A DNA stretch of 64,000 bases from Megasphaera hutchinsoni (GTDB taxonomy: Bacteria > Bacillota > Negativicutes > Veillonellales > Megasphaeraceae), in NCBI RefSeq assembly GCF_001553405.1, contig NZ_KQ960952.1, forward strand, positions 35,141 to 99,140. Reading direction: 5' to 3'. Shown here piece by piece: positions 34,282 through 43,333 of this stretch. Under the pieces are notes generated by a model. The model was not told where the DNA came from. It saw only the letters and a program-made list of their open reading frames with translations, and made no database searches. The stretch's first letter is position 1. Each line of letters begins with the position of its first letter. A program made the position numbers and the translations under genes.

Positions 34282-35037
34282 ATGTTATCAACATTTCAAA
34301 AAATGCGATATGAGCGTAATATATTAGTTGCTACGCTAGGAGAACAGGGACAAGAAAAGTTATTGCAGAGTAAGGTTCTCCTTATTGGGGCAGGTGGTTT
34401 AGGTTCTCCTGTGGCCTTATATTTAACGGCTGCAGGTATTGGAACTTTAGGGATTGTCGATGATGATGTGGTCGATTCATCGAATTTGCAACGGCAAATT
34501 TTGCATGGCGAAGATTGTCTTGGTATAAGTAAAGTAGAATCGGCACGTCAGCGATTGATGACGTTGAATAGTCAGGTGCATCTCCACACTTATCAAGAAC
34601 GAGTGACCAAAGAGGTGTTACGACAATTGCTAGTGGCGGATGAATATGATATTGTCGTGGATGGTACGGACAATTTTGCTACGAAGTTTTTGATTAACGA
34701 TGTTTGTGTAGAAGAGGAAAAAACGTTTGTACATGCGGGGGTATTGGCTATGCAAGGGCAATTGATGACATATGTTCCACATAAGTCGCCTTGTTATCGT
34801 TGTGTATTTGAGGATGAACCGGCACCAGGTACGGTTCCGACAAGCAAGGATGTGGGTATTATTGGGGCGATTGCAGGCACGCTTGGTACGTTGCAAGCAA
34901 TGGAAGTGATTAAGTATGTAACGGGAATGGGAGAGTTGCTATTGGGAAGAATGTTAATTTATGATGGACTTTCGATGACTTTCCGGCAAATGAAATTTCA
35001 TAAAAATGAACATTGTCAGGCTTGTCATAAAGGATAG
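34282..35037 (+). CDS. HesA/MoeB/ThiF family E1-like adenylyltransferase
   Basis: 251 residues. The ATP-binding Rossmann motif is LLIGAGGLGSPVALYL (about 34-49), followed by SSNLQRQIL and the DGTDNFATK block. Zinc ligands are Cys171/Cys174 (CYRC) and Cys245/Cys248 (CQAC). Such proteins adenylate the C-terminus of a ThiS, MoaD or similar carrier. The position that holds the catalytic Cys in ThiF and MoeB relatives (SC or TC before the AGV segment) reads PTSKDVG here, so the Cys appears replaced by Ser188. No carrier protein gene is near. It is 12 bases before exbB and so likely in the same transcript. AAGGAGG precedes the ATG. Confidence 0.88.
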   Translation: MLSTFQKMRYERNILVATLGEQGQEKLLQSKVLLIGAGGLGSPVALYLTAAGIGTLGIVDDDVVDSSNLQRQILHGEDCLGISKVESARQRLMTLNSQVHLHTYQERVTKEVLRQLLVADEYDIVVDGTDNFATKFLINDVCVEEEKTFVHAGVLAMQGQLMTYVPHKSPCYRCVFEDEPAPGTVPTSKDVGIIGAIAGTLGTLQAMEVIKYVTGMGELLLGRMLIYDGLSMTFRQMKFHKNEHCQACHKG

Positions 35038-35049
35038 AGAGGGTAGCGG

Positions 35050-35658
35050 ATGGAATGGATAAAGGTTATTCAGCCATGGTTTATGGCTGGTGGTACAGTA
35101 ATGTATGTATTGTGTGTATGTTCATTGGTGGTCATTTTTTTGGGGTGTGAACGATATCTTGTATTTGCACGGTTGGATTCGGGACATATGTTTGCGGTAC
35201 GATTTTATCATGTGATGATGCGTCGGCAATATAAAGAGGCAGTAGATATGGCACGAGAAACTCGAGGGGCATTGGCCCATATGATTATGGTAGCGGCACA
35301 AATGGAAACAGTAGCACAACGTCAAGCATATATTGAGTTGGAAACGGGACGCGTGCTTACTCTTTTGCAAGAGCGCTTATATTACATAAGTTTGATAGTT
35401 ACGGCAGCCCCCTTATTGGGATTGTTAGGTACGATTCATGGGATGATGTATTCTTTTCAATTGCTTTCAACGGGTGGAGAACACGCATTAGTTGTTACGG
35501 GGGGAGTAAGCGAAGCGTTGGTGGCAACGTCCTTTGGCATTATTATTGCGTTAGTAGCGATGGTTATGCATACGTATTTTCGACAACGTCATGATCGTAT
35601 TATCGGGGATATAGAACTTTGTTTTTCTGCTTGGGAATGGTATCAAAAGGAAGGATAG
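35050..35658 (+). CDS. exbB: ExbB-type proton channel subunit
   Basis: 202 residues of the MotA/TolQ/ExbB family. One membrane segment near residues 15-33 is followed by a cytoplasmic stretch, and two further helices (about 112-135 and 155-180) have the family pattern APLLGLLGTIHGMMYSF and GVSEALVATSFGIIIALVAM. With ExbD it uses the proton gradient to drive TonB. The genes exbB-exbD-tonB are contiguous and followed by a receptor and an ABC importer, so this set probably powers that receptor. Confidence 0.93.
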   Translation: MEWIKVIQPWFMAGGTVMYVLCVCSLVVIFLGCERYLVFARLDSGHMFAVRFYHVMMRRQYKEAVDMARETRGALAHMIMVAAQMETVAQRQAYIELETGRVLTLLQERLYYISLIVTAAPLLGLLGTIHGMMYSFQLLSTGGEHALVVTGGVSEALVATSFGIIIALVAMVMHTYFRQRHDRIIGDIELCFSAWEWYQKEG

Positions 35659-35662
35659 GTCG

Positions 35663-36058
35663 ATGCGATTACGAAAGAAGATGGTTGAAAAACCGGAAGT
35701 TATGATTATTCCGATGATTGATATTATGTTTTTTTTAGTGGTGTTTTTTATGCTTGCTGTTGTAGGTACTTCAGCGTTACATGTTGTTCCCGTACAATTG
35801 CCCGTCATATCACAGGGACAATCTGCAAAGGATGAGGTATATGTTATTACGTTGCGTCAAAATCACCGGTTATATGTGGAGGATCAGCCTATTACATTGC
35901 GTGATTTGTCAAAGAAGTTGTCTGAACATCCGAAAGTTTCGATTGTATTACGGGCGAATAAGGATGTATCGTATAGTGAAGTTATGCAGGTCTTAGATAG
36001 ATTGCGGCAAGAAGGTATTTCGCGTGTTGGTTTGGGCGTGGAGCAAAGACAAAGATGA
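35663..36058 (+). CDS. exbD: ExbD-type energy transducer subunit
   Basis: 131 residues. A short cytoplasmic N-terminus precedes the single membrane helix IPMIDIMFFLVVFFMLA, which carries the conserved proton-relay Asp. A periplasmic domain follows, with VVLRANKDVSYSEVMQVLDRLRQEGI typical of ExbD/TolR. It overlaps tonB by 4 bases (ATGA). Confidence 0.93.
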   Translation: MRLRKKMVEKPEVMIIPMIDIMFFLVVFFMLAVVGTSALHVVPVQLPVISQGQSAKDEVYVITLRQNHRLYVEDQPITLRDLSKKLSEHPKVSIVLRANKDVSYSEVMQVLDRLRQEGISRVGLGVEQRQR

Positions 36059-36714
36059 AACGACAAGATTTTTTTATTTCCTTGGGCATAACTATGGTAG
36101 TGCATTTGTTGCTTTTGGGTATATGGGTATATCAAGCGGGGGATTTTCCTAAGTCGGATAAGTCCGCTATCGTTTCTGAGATGACTGCCTATGTAGCGGA
36201 TGTTCCTACTCTTGTTGATGGTGGTGAGAAGGGAACTATGCGTTCAGATCGTGCAGAATTAACTGAAAATAAAGGGCGTCCAACATCAACAGCAACTGTT
36301 GTTAAGACGGGTACTATGGTGATAGAAAAAAAGTTTGGGAAAACGGTGGCAGAGGAGAGCGTTGTCAGCTCTTTTGGACAGGGAGGCGTTACGGCGACAG
36401 GTAACGAGATGAAAAAAAATGGAATAGAAGGGGCTGTTATAGCACCACAATTGGTATATGCACCTGCTGCTAGGTATCCTGAAAAAAGTAAACAGAAAGG
36501 CATTACGGGCGTAGTCTGCGTTCATTTTATTGTTACGGATAGAGGGCATGTAGTAGGTGATTCGATTCGATTGTTATCCTCATCGGGAAGTCATGAGTTA
36601 GATGAGAGTGCGATTGATGCGGTACGGAAATATCAATTTATAGCAGCTAAAAATGAAGCTGGTAATGCGATGTCTTGTGGGGTAACTATTTCGGTTGGCT
36701 TTAGAAAAAAATAA
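36055..36714 (+). CDS. tonB: TonB energy-coupling protein
   Basis: 219 residues. An N-terminal signal anchor (about 9-27, LGITMVVHLLLLGIWVY) is followed by a periplasmic spacer and a C-terminal TonB domain (about 130-219) with YPEKSKQKGITGVVCVHFIV, ESAIDAVRKYQF and the final VGFRKK. The spacer is Ser/Thr/Gly-rich and lacks the usual Pro-rich repeats. Transmits energy from ExbBD to outer-membrane receptors, presumably including the next gene and perhaps the giant receptor. Confidence 0.92.
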   Translation: MKRQDFFISLGITMVVHLLLLGIWVYQAGDFPKSDKSAIVSEMTAYVADVPTLVDGGEKGTMRSDRAELTENKGRPTSTATVVKTGTMVIEKKFGKTVAEESVVSSFGQGGVTATGNEMKKNGIEGAVIAPQLVYAPAARYPEKSKQKGITGVVCVHFIVTDRGHVVGDSIRLLSSSGSHELDESAIDAVRKYQFIAAKNEAGNAMSCGVTISVGFRKK

Positions 36715-36733
36715 GTGGAAATGAGGTTTTGTG

Positions 36734-38623
36734 ATGAAAGAAATATATGCACTGGGGGTAATCGTTGCTTTAACTACTGTTTGTACAGTGGCGCAGGGGC
36801 AAGGTGAATTTGAATTACCGGAACAGACAACGTGGATGGAGATGAATCGTCATTTTTACGAAGAGAAAGAACAACCATTTTGTAAGACCATTATTACGGC
36901 AGAACAAATACAACAGCGACATTATACAACGGTTAAAGAAGCGGTTGCAGCTATTCCCGGTGTAACCGTATCGGAGCAGATACCTGGTGGTGATACGTAT
37001 GCTCGTTTGCAAGGTACGGATCGAGTTGTCGTGCTCGTTGATGGACAAAATATAGGTAATACAGGGCAGGCTGCTTATGGAAGAGGAACCGTTGATTTAT
37101 CTTTAGTGCCGGATATCGCTCAAATTGAACGGATTGAAGTTATGCAAGGGGTGTTATCCGTACGTTATGGAAGTGGTGCTGTGGGTGGTGTAATTCATAT
37201 TATTACGAAAAAAGGGGCACACCGAGAACAGCGGTTAGATGTATTTGGTGGTACGGGCGATCAATGGGGAAGGCGGATTGCCTTTGGTGGCGAGCATCAA
37301 GCACTATCGTGGTATGTGACGGGGAGTCGCACACAACGGTCGTATTATCCGATTCGTTCGCATGGAATATATGCAACGGAACGGGTATATAGTGATTATA
37401 TGAAAGATAATATAGCTGTGCGGATACGACGATGCCTAACGGATCAAACTTCATTAGATATGCAAGCTCAATATACTCAGTTTGATGGACATGGTACGAC
37501 GGTCATCCGTACGAAACAACCGTATACGTTTATGCATAAAGAACGCAAACGGAAACAATATCGTGTACAACTCGCTTATCAGTATGATACATATACGATG
37601 AATCCAGGTTATGTACAATATTATCAGCAAGTGAATAAGGCGGCAGGAGAAACGCAATTTTCTACGCGTACACAAGGTGTTAGGGGGGAAAAGGTTTTTT
37701 GTATTACGGCACAGCATAAGATTACCTTAGGTGGTGAATGGCGCTGGGAAGAAGCAATACATGAAACGGCAAATATTCATCATAAACGTCGTACACAACG
37801 AGCTTTTTTTTTGGAAGATGAGTGGAAACAAGGAAAGTGGACTTTGCTGACCGGGGTGCGAGGAGATGATAATTCTTATTTTGGTTTTTATCCTACCGCA
37901 CGAGTTAGTGTATTATATGATACGCAAAAAAGATTTAGTGGGTATGCTTCGTGGGGACGTGTTTTTTCTGTTCCTAAAATGAATGATTTGTTTTATACGA
38001 AAAAGGTACGTCGACAAATACAGCAACATGGAAAAACAAAATGGGTTGAAAAATGGGTAAAAGGGGATCCTTCCTTGCGTCCTGAAAATGGGTATACCGC
38101 AACGTTGGGTATGACGTACCGTTTATCGCCTCAGGCTTCATTACAGGCACAAGTATTTCGTAATGAAATACATCAAGCCATTCGCTGGAACCATGGTTTA
38201 GGTCGGGTGGAACAATTGGATACGGAAGCCGTTACGGGTGGAACTCTATCCTTTTTCCGTCAAGTAAACTCACATTGGCAGTATTCGTTGGGGTATGGAT
38301 ATACGGATTATCGCATATATACGAAAAAGGGGATCGATCATAAACGCACGTATAATCGGCCGCATGGGTATGTAGGGGAAATAACTTATACGGCAGGAAA
38401 ATGGAGAGGCAACCTTTCTTTTGATGGCGGTGCAGGGCGAGATACGACGGATTATAATACGGGGGCCTTTGTACAATGGAATGGAAATGTTCAATATGCA
38501 GCGAATGATTCACTGTTATGGTATGTAGAAGTTCGCAACATAAACAATGCAGGGTATGATTTATTTCATCAATATCCCGTTGCGGGCAGACAATGGTTAG
38601 TGGGTATGCATTGTTCGTGGTAA
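36734..38623 (+). CDS. TonB-dependent receptor, probably for corrinoids (BtuB-like)
   Basis: 629 residues from ATG 36734. A signal peptide covers about residues 1-22. The plug domain lies at about 48-160, with TVKEAVAAIPGVTVSEQ, ARLQGTDRVVVLVDGQ and RYGSGAVGGVIHIITKKG. The rest is a 22-strand-type barrel with SLRPENGYTATLGMTYR and a C-terminal aromatic end (MHCSW). The size is close to BtuB. Substrate assignment to cobalamin or cobinamide rests on the location: tonB upstream, a BtuFCD-type importer and eight cbi genes downstream in one run. Siderophore or cobalt-chelate uptake is possible. Confidence 0.85.
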   Translation: MKEIYALGVIVALTTVCTVAQGQGEFELPEQTTWMEMNRHFYEEKEQPFCKTIITAEQIQQRHYTTVKEAVAAIPGVTVSEQIPGGDTYARLQGTDRVVVLVDGQNIGNTGQAAYGRGTVDLSLVPDIAQIERIEVMQGVLSVRYGSGAVGGVIHIITKKGAHREQRLDVFGGTGDQWGRRIAFGGEHQALSWYVTGSRTQRSYYPIRSHGIYATERVYSDYMKDNIAVRIRRCLTDQTSLDMQAQYTQFDGHGTTVIRTKQPYTFMHKERKRKQYRVQLAYQYDTYTMNPGYVQYYQQVNKAAGETQFSTRTQGVRGEKVFCITAQHKITLGGEWRWEEAIHETANIHHKRRTQRAFFLEDEWKQGKWTLLTGVRGDDNSYFGFYPTARVSVLYDTQKRFSGYASWGRVFSVPKMNDLFYTKKVRRQIQQHGKTKWVEKWVKGDPSLRPENGYTATLGMTYRLSPQASLQAQVFRNEIHQAIRWNHGLGRVEQLDTEAVTGGTLSFFRQVNSHWQYSLGYGYTDYRIYTKKGIDHKRTYNRPHGYVGEITYTAGKWRGNLSFDGGAGRDTTDYNTGAFVQWNGNVQYAANDSLLWYVEVRNINNAGYDLFHQYPVAGRQWLVGMHCSW

Positions 38624-38639
38624 AGGGGATAAACGTACA

Positions 38640-39617
38640 ATGAAGAAAATAGTATATATTGGTTTTATTGTGGTAGTACTTATGACACTGGTATTAGGGG
38701 GATGTAGAAATGCCGCATCTATTTCTAGGCCTAGAACGAATGCAAAACCGTATGCTGTTGTTACGGATGATTTGCGGCGGACAATTACACTGTATCAAAA
38801 GCCTAAACGTGTCGTAGTATTAACGGCTTCGCTCCTTACTTTTTGTGATGTATTTCAAGCACCAGTAGTGGGGCGGACGACGATTCGTTCCACTCAAGTT
38901 AAGGTTCCACGGGCATATCAACAGGCGGTAGAACTGGGACCCGTATACCAAATTAGCATGGAAAAAGTCATATCGTTGCAACCAGATTTGATTATTTTAG
39001 GTAGTCGTACACAAAAAAAGTTAATCCGTCCGTATGAAGAAAAAGGGATTCCTGTTATTGCACTTCAAGGAAAGACGTTCCAGGATGAAAAAAATGCGTT
39101 ACAAGTATTGGGGATGGTTTTTGGACAGTCTCAACAGGCAACACAGATATGTAAGCAATTAGATGATGATGTCGCAAAGATTCGCATGAAGATACCGAAA
39201 AAAAAGAAAAAAATTGCTATCTTACATGTCACTCCAAGTGCAGTTACGGTAGAATTATCGCAAAGTATTGCTGGCAATATGGCAGAATTGTTATATGCTG
39301 AAAATGTAGCGGTGCAACATGAAAAAAAAAGGGGTGATGTAGAGAAAGTCCCATATAGTTTAGAAGTTCTTTTGGAAGAAGATCCTGATGTGATTTTATT
39401 TACTCCTATGGGATCACCCGAAAAAATTGAAAAGAGATTGCAGCAAGAATTAAAAGGAAAGGCAGCTTGGAATCATTTGCGAGCCGTTCAGAGAAATAAG
39501 GTGTATGTTTTACCTGAACAGTATTTTTTAGTTAGCCCAGGCTTAGCGTATGGCAAAGCTATGGCGTATATGGCTTCACTTATTTATGGAGTAAAAGAGG
39601 ATGAGTTCTATCAATAA
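38640..39617 (+). CDS. btuF: Periplasmic substrate-binding lipoprotein of a BtuF/FecB-type ABC importer
   Basis: 325 residues. A lipoprotein signal with lipobox LVLGGC is at residues 17-22. Two lobes of the class III binding-protein fold follow: KRVVVLTASLLTF and ISMEKVISLQPDLIILG in lobe 1, and DVILFTPMGSPEKIEKRL and NKVYVLPEQYFL in lobe 2. It overlaps the permease gene by 17 bases. The corrinoid assignment is by context; the family also binds ferric siderophores and haem. Confidence 0.85.
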   Translation: MKKIVYIGFIVVVLMTLVLGGCRNAASISRPRTNAKPYAVVTDDLRRTITLYQKPKRVVVLTASLLTFCDVFQAPVVGRTTIRSTQVKVPRAYQQAVELGPVYQISMEKVISLQPDLIILGSRTQKKLIRPYEEKGIPVIALQGKTFQDEKNALQVLGMVFGQSQQATQICKQLDDDVAKIRMKIPKKKKKIAILHVTPSAVTVELSQSIAGNMAELLYAENVAVQHEKKRGDVEKVPYSLEVLLEEDPDVILFTPMGSPEKIEKRLQQELKGKAAWNHLRAVQRNKVYVLPEQYFLVSPGLAYGKAMAYMASLIYGVKEDEFYQ

Positions 39618-40611
39618 ACCAATATTACGTCAACACAATCGCATATGGGCAAGTATTATTTTAGTTGTCTTGGGCATAGTTTTCGTTACTTCTTTTGTCC
39701 TTTCTATTATGTATGGGGCAGCAGACGTATCTATTACGCGCGTTATTCATATTTTATGGGCACCCACAACAGGTGTGACTGATACTATTATTTGGGATGT
39801 ACGCTTGCCGAGAGGTATTGCTGGTGTGCTTGTAGGTACAGATTTAGCTTTAGCTGGATTGTTATTGCAAGGTATTTTGCGTAATCCTTTGGCAGATCCG
39901 CATATTATGGGCATTTCGTCCGGCGCGGGGTTAATGGGAGTGGTTGTTTTAATCTTGTGTCCAGCGTTGACTTACCTTATAACGCCTGTCGCCTTTATAG
40001 GTGCTATGCTGGCGGCAGTGTGGGTATATGGATTAGCATGGAAAAATGGTATTCGTCCAGTGCGGGTTATTTTAGCAGGCGTGGCCGTAGCTTCATTATT
40101 AGGATCAATTATTTCGGGGATTCTTATTTTTTATAGCGATCGTGTCCATGGCGCATTGATGTGGATGGCCGGTGGACTTGGTAATGTCGGTTGGGATTCG
40201 GTCGGTTTATTGTGGCCTTATACGCTGGTTGGCATTATTCTTACGATGGTTAGTTCGTATTATTTGAATTTATTGCAGTTGGGAGATGATATGGCACGTG
40301 GATTAGGGTTACCAGTTGAACGAACACGATTTTTATTAACGGCATTAGCATCGTTATTAGCTGCTAGTGCTGTGAGTGTGGTCGGGTTATTAGGGTTCGT
40401 TGGTTTAATTGTTCCGCATATGGCGAGACTTTTATTGGGGGGCGATTATCGACTGATGGTGCCGGGAACGATTCTTTTAGGGTCGTCGTTAGTATTATTT
40501 AGTGATACGGTTGCACGAGTTATGTTTGCACCAGTGGAAATTCCTGTGGGATTAATTACGGCTATATTGGGAACCCCATTTTTTCTCTTTTTGTTGCGTA
40601 AGGAGATGTAA
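39601..40611 (+). CDS. btuC: FecCD/BtuC-type ABC transporter permease
   Basis: 336 residues with about ten hydrophobic segments. Family blocks: WDVRLPRGIAGVLVGTDLAL (the RLPR motif), GILRNPLADPHIMGISSGAG and the C-terminal LLGFVGLIVPHMARLLLGGD with the EAA-like coupling region. The ribosome-binding site lies within the end of the binding-protein gene. Confidence 0.92.
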   Translation: MSSINKPILRQHNRIWASIILVVLGIVFVTSFVLSIMYGAADVSITRVIHILWAPTTGVTDTIIWDVRLPRGIAGVLVGTDLALAGLLLQGILRNPLADPHIMGISSGAGLMGVVVLILCPALTYLITPVAFIGAMLAAVWVYGLAWKNGIRPVRVILAGVAVASLLGSIISGILIFYSDRVHGALMWMAGGLGNVGWDSVGLLWPYTLVGIILTMVSSYYLNLLQLGDDMARGLGLPVERTRFLLTALASLLAASAVSVVGLLGFVGLIVPHMARLLLGGDYRLMVPGTILLGSSLVLFSDTVARVMFAPVEIPVGLITAILGTPFFLFLLRKEM

Positions 40612-41394
40612 GTGAAAGCGATTATAGAAGTAGATAATATTGATGTTTATCGTCAAAAACGGCATGTGTTACGGCATCTTTCTTTTACGGTTGCACCAGG
40701 AGAAATAGTAGCTGTAATTGGACCAAATGGTTGTGGTAAAAGTACGTTGTTACAAACGGTGGGACGTCTATTGCCATATAGTAAGGGAAATATTTATTTG
40801 TATGAACAAGTGCTACGACAATATACACGTAAAGAATTGGCACGGCATATAGCTATTTTACCGCAATTTCATGAACTTCCAGATATGATGACTTGTCGTG
40901 AATTAGTGCGATTAGGTAGGTTTCCATATCATCGTTTTTTACGGGGACTTACTTCGTATGATGAAACATGGGTTACGGACTCATTGAAAGCAGTTCAGAT
41001 GGAAAATATGGATAATGTGTTGGTTCGCACTCTATCGGGGGGGGAACAGCAACGTATATGGTTGGCTGTTTTATTAGCACAACAAGCACCGATTTTGTTA
41101 TTAGATGAACCAACAACGTATTTAGATATGTATCATCAAATACATATGATGAATGTATTACGTCAAGCTTGTATAAAACGAGGTCTTACGATTATCTTAG
41201 TGTTACATGATATGAATCAGGTGTTGCAATTTGCTTCTCGTGTACTGGCTTTAAAAGAGGGGGTAATAGTGGCGGATGGAACGCCGCAGGAGGTGATTAC
41301 ACCTGCGTTGATGCGAGATATTTTTGGTATACGGGGAGAATGTATGGCTACTGGGGATCATTCATTTGCTTGGATTGGAAAAGATATTTTTTAG
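40612..41394 (+). CDS. btuD: ABC importer ATP-binding subunit (BtuD/FecE type)
   Basis: 260 residues. Walker A GPNGCGKST, Q-loop ILPQF, signature LSGGEQQR, Walker B ILLLDEPTTYLD and H-loop VLHDMN are all present. Starts with GTG 40612, directly after the permease stop, with AAGGAGA (40600-40606) as ribosome-binding site. Forms the importer with the two preceding genes. Confidence 0.93.
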   Translation: MKAIIEVDNIDVYRQKRHVLRHLSFTVAPGEIVAVIGPNGCGKSTLLQTVGRLLPYSKGNIYLYEQVLRQYTRKELARHIAILPQFHELPDMMTCRELVRLGRFPYHRFLRGLTSYDETWVTDSLKAVQMENMDNVLVRTLSGGEQQRIWLAVLLAQQAPILLLDEPTTYLDMYHQIHMMNVLRQACIKRGLTIILVLHDMNQVLQFASRVLALKEGVIVADGTPQEVITPALMRDIFGIRGECMATGDHSFAWIGKDIF

Positions 41395-41403
41395 GAGAAT
41401 AGT

Positions 41404-42540
41404 ATGAATTTATTTACCGTCAAAGAGGGAAAACAGTTACGTTGCGGATATACGACAGGTAGTTGTGCAGCTGGTGCAGTGCGAGCGGCAGCAACGATGT
41501 TACTTACGGGGGAAGCGGTTGAATTAGTGCGATTGCTTGTGCCGTCTGGAGATGTTTTGGTCTTATCGGTTGAACATATTTTGCGTACGAATGACCGTGT
41601 GTCTTGTGCAATCTGCAAAGATAGTGGGGATGATCCCGATGCAACAGATGGAATATACGTATATGCTACTGTACAGAAGAGCGATACTTATGTCTTAACG
41701 GGGGGTGAAGGTATAGGCAAGATAACTAAACCTGGCTTAGCTTGTGCTGTGGGAGAATGGGCCATTAATCCGATACCGCGTCAGATGATTGAACGGGCAT
41801 TAACTGATGTGGCGGAGCAGTATGGTTATAATGGTCAGTTTTCCGTACAATTATCAATTCCTGGTGGCGAAGAAATAGCGAAAAAGACATTTAATCCTCG
41901 TTTGGGTGTGCAAGGGGGGTTATCCATTTTAGGTACAACGGGAATTGTAGAGCCGATGAGTGAAAAGGCACTTATTCATACGATACATATGGAAATGGAC
42001 AGCCAATACGCTGCAGGAATTCGACATTTATTAGCTTTTTTTGGTAATTATGGAGTGTCATTTAGTCAAGCTCAATGGGGTCTTGATACGACTAAGCGGA
42101 TCACGTGTAGTAATTATGTTGGTGAAATGTTGGATTATGCTGTATATAAAGAATTTTCTGATGTGTTGTTAATTGGTCATATTGGGAAGGTTGTGAAATT
42201 AGCTCAAGGAATTATGAATACACATTCTCGATATGGTGATGGACGGATGTCTTTTTTAGCGTTAGCCGCATTGTTAGGTGGTGCTACGTCACAGGTAGGA
42301 CAAGCCATCTATGATTGTGTGACAACAGATGGGGCGTTGGAGATTTTAGCTAAGCAAGGACTGTTGAAACGGGTTATGTCATTTATGTGTAAAAAAATAG
42401 AATTTTATGTGCAATATAGAGTACAGGAAAAAATGCCCGTAGGGGTTATCGCTTTTTCACAAGAATGGGGCGTACTGGGTATGACTAAACAGGCAAAAGC
42501 GATATTAGCGGTACATGAAAGGCGGAAACAAGATGAGTAG
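41404..42540 (+). CDS. cbiD: Cobalt-precorrin-5B C1-methyltransferase CbiD
   Basis: 378 residues. Methylates C1 of the corrin ring in the anaerobic B12 route. Family blocks: LRCGYTTGSCAAGAVRAA at the start, AICKDSGDDPDATDG, GGEGIGKITKPGLACAVGEWAINP, and GILGTTG-type sequence (LSILGTTGIVEPMSEKAL). First of eight contiguous cbi genes, eight bases after the ABC subunit gene, with AGGAG before the ATG. Confidence 0.96.
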   Translation: MNLFTVKEGKQLRCGYTTGSCAAGAVRAAATMLLTGEAVELVRLLVPSGDVLVLSVEHILRTNDRVSCAICKDSGDDPDATDGIYVYATVQKSDTYVLTGGEGIGKITKPGLACAVGEWAINPIPRQMIERALTDVAEQYGYNGQFSVQLSIPGGEEIAKKTFNPRLGVQGGLSILGTTGIVEPMSEKALIHTIHMEMDSQYAAGIRHLLAFFGNYGVSFSQAQWGLDTTKRITCSNYVGEMLDYAVYKEFSDVLLIGHIGKVVKLAQGIMNTHSRYGDGRMSFLALAALLGGATSQVGQAIYDCVTTDGALEILAKQGLLKRVMSFMCKKIEFYVQYRVQEKMPVGVIAFSQEWGVLGMTKQAKAILAVHERRKQDE

Positions 42541-43333
42541 TACGGGTGACAAGATAGGGCAAGTTTATTTTGTAGGAGCTGGTCCAGGTGCAGTTGATTT
42601 AATTACGGTGCGTGGAAAAAATTTGCTCGAAAAGGCGGATTGTGTCATTTATGCAGGCTCTTTGGTAAATCCAGAAATATTATCATATGTTCCTTCCGTT
42701 TGTCGTATATATAATAGTGCTATAATGACATTAGAAGAAGTACTGGTGGTTATGTGTAGAGAGTATAAAAAGGGAAGTCGAGTTATTCGTTTGCATACAG
42801 GTGACCCGTCTGTATATGGAGCTATTCGTGAACAAATGGATGCGTTGAGACAGGCTGGTATTCCTTTTTCTATTGTACCAGGGGTAAGTTCTTTTTGTGC
42901 AGCTGCTGCGGCGGCACAGCTTGAATATACACTTCCGGGTGTAAGTCAGTCTGTTATTATTACACGGATGCAAGGTCGTACGCCTGTGCCAGATAAACAG
43001 CAGATACAGGATTATGTGGAACATGGAGCTACATTAGTTATTTTTTTGAGTAGTCATATGTTACGGGAATTACAATCCGTGTTATTGAAAAGTGGAATGG
43101 CTGCTGATATGCCTGCGATGATTGTGTATAAGGCATCTTGGCCAGAGGAAAAAGTGTTGTCGTGTACCGTGCAGACCCTAGCGGATACAGGAGAAAAAGA
43201 AGAAATTCATCATACGGCATTGATTGTTATTGGTAGGGTGTTATTGGATGGATATGAGCGTAGTTTATTGTATCATCCGAATTTTAGTCATCATTTTAGA
43301 AAGGGAAAAAAGGGCGAAAAAGATTATGACTAA
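42533..43333 (+). CDS. cbiF: Cobalt-precorrin-4 C11-methyltransferase CbiF
   Basis: 266 residues. SAM-dependent corrin methyltransferase with the family start VYFVGAGPGAVDLITVRG, then VIYAGSLVNPE, the RLHTGDPSVYGAIREQMD block and PGVSSFCAAAAA. The start is ATG 42533, overlapping the cbiD stop by 8 bases with AAAGGCGG upstream; the in-frame ATG at 42515 lies before that site. Acts after CbiH in the pathway order. Confidence 0.95.
   Translation: MSSTGDKIGQVYFVGAGPGAVDLITVRGKNLLEKADCVIYAGSLVNPEILSYVPSVCRIYNSAIMTLEEVLVVMCREYKKGSRVIRLHTGDPSVYGAIREQMDALRQAGIPFSIVPGVSSFCAAAAAAQLEYTLPGVSQSVIITRMQGRTPVPDKQQIQDYVEHGATLVIFLSSHMLRELQSVLLKSGMAADMPAMIVYKASWPEEKVLSCTVQTLADTGEKEEIHHTALIVIGRVLLDGYERSLLYHPNFSHHFRKGKKGEKDYD

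Noticed and set aside
36734-38623. Calling this receptor BtuB outright
   Set aside because: Only context supports the corrinoid ligand; sequence shows a TonB-dependent receptor of similar size, so no gene symbol was given.
43224-43325. N-terminal extension of CbiG into cbiF
   Set aside because: The extension is read inside conserved cbiF sequence and is not part of the CbiG family; ATG 43326 gives the usual N-terminus.
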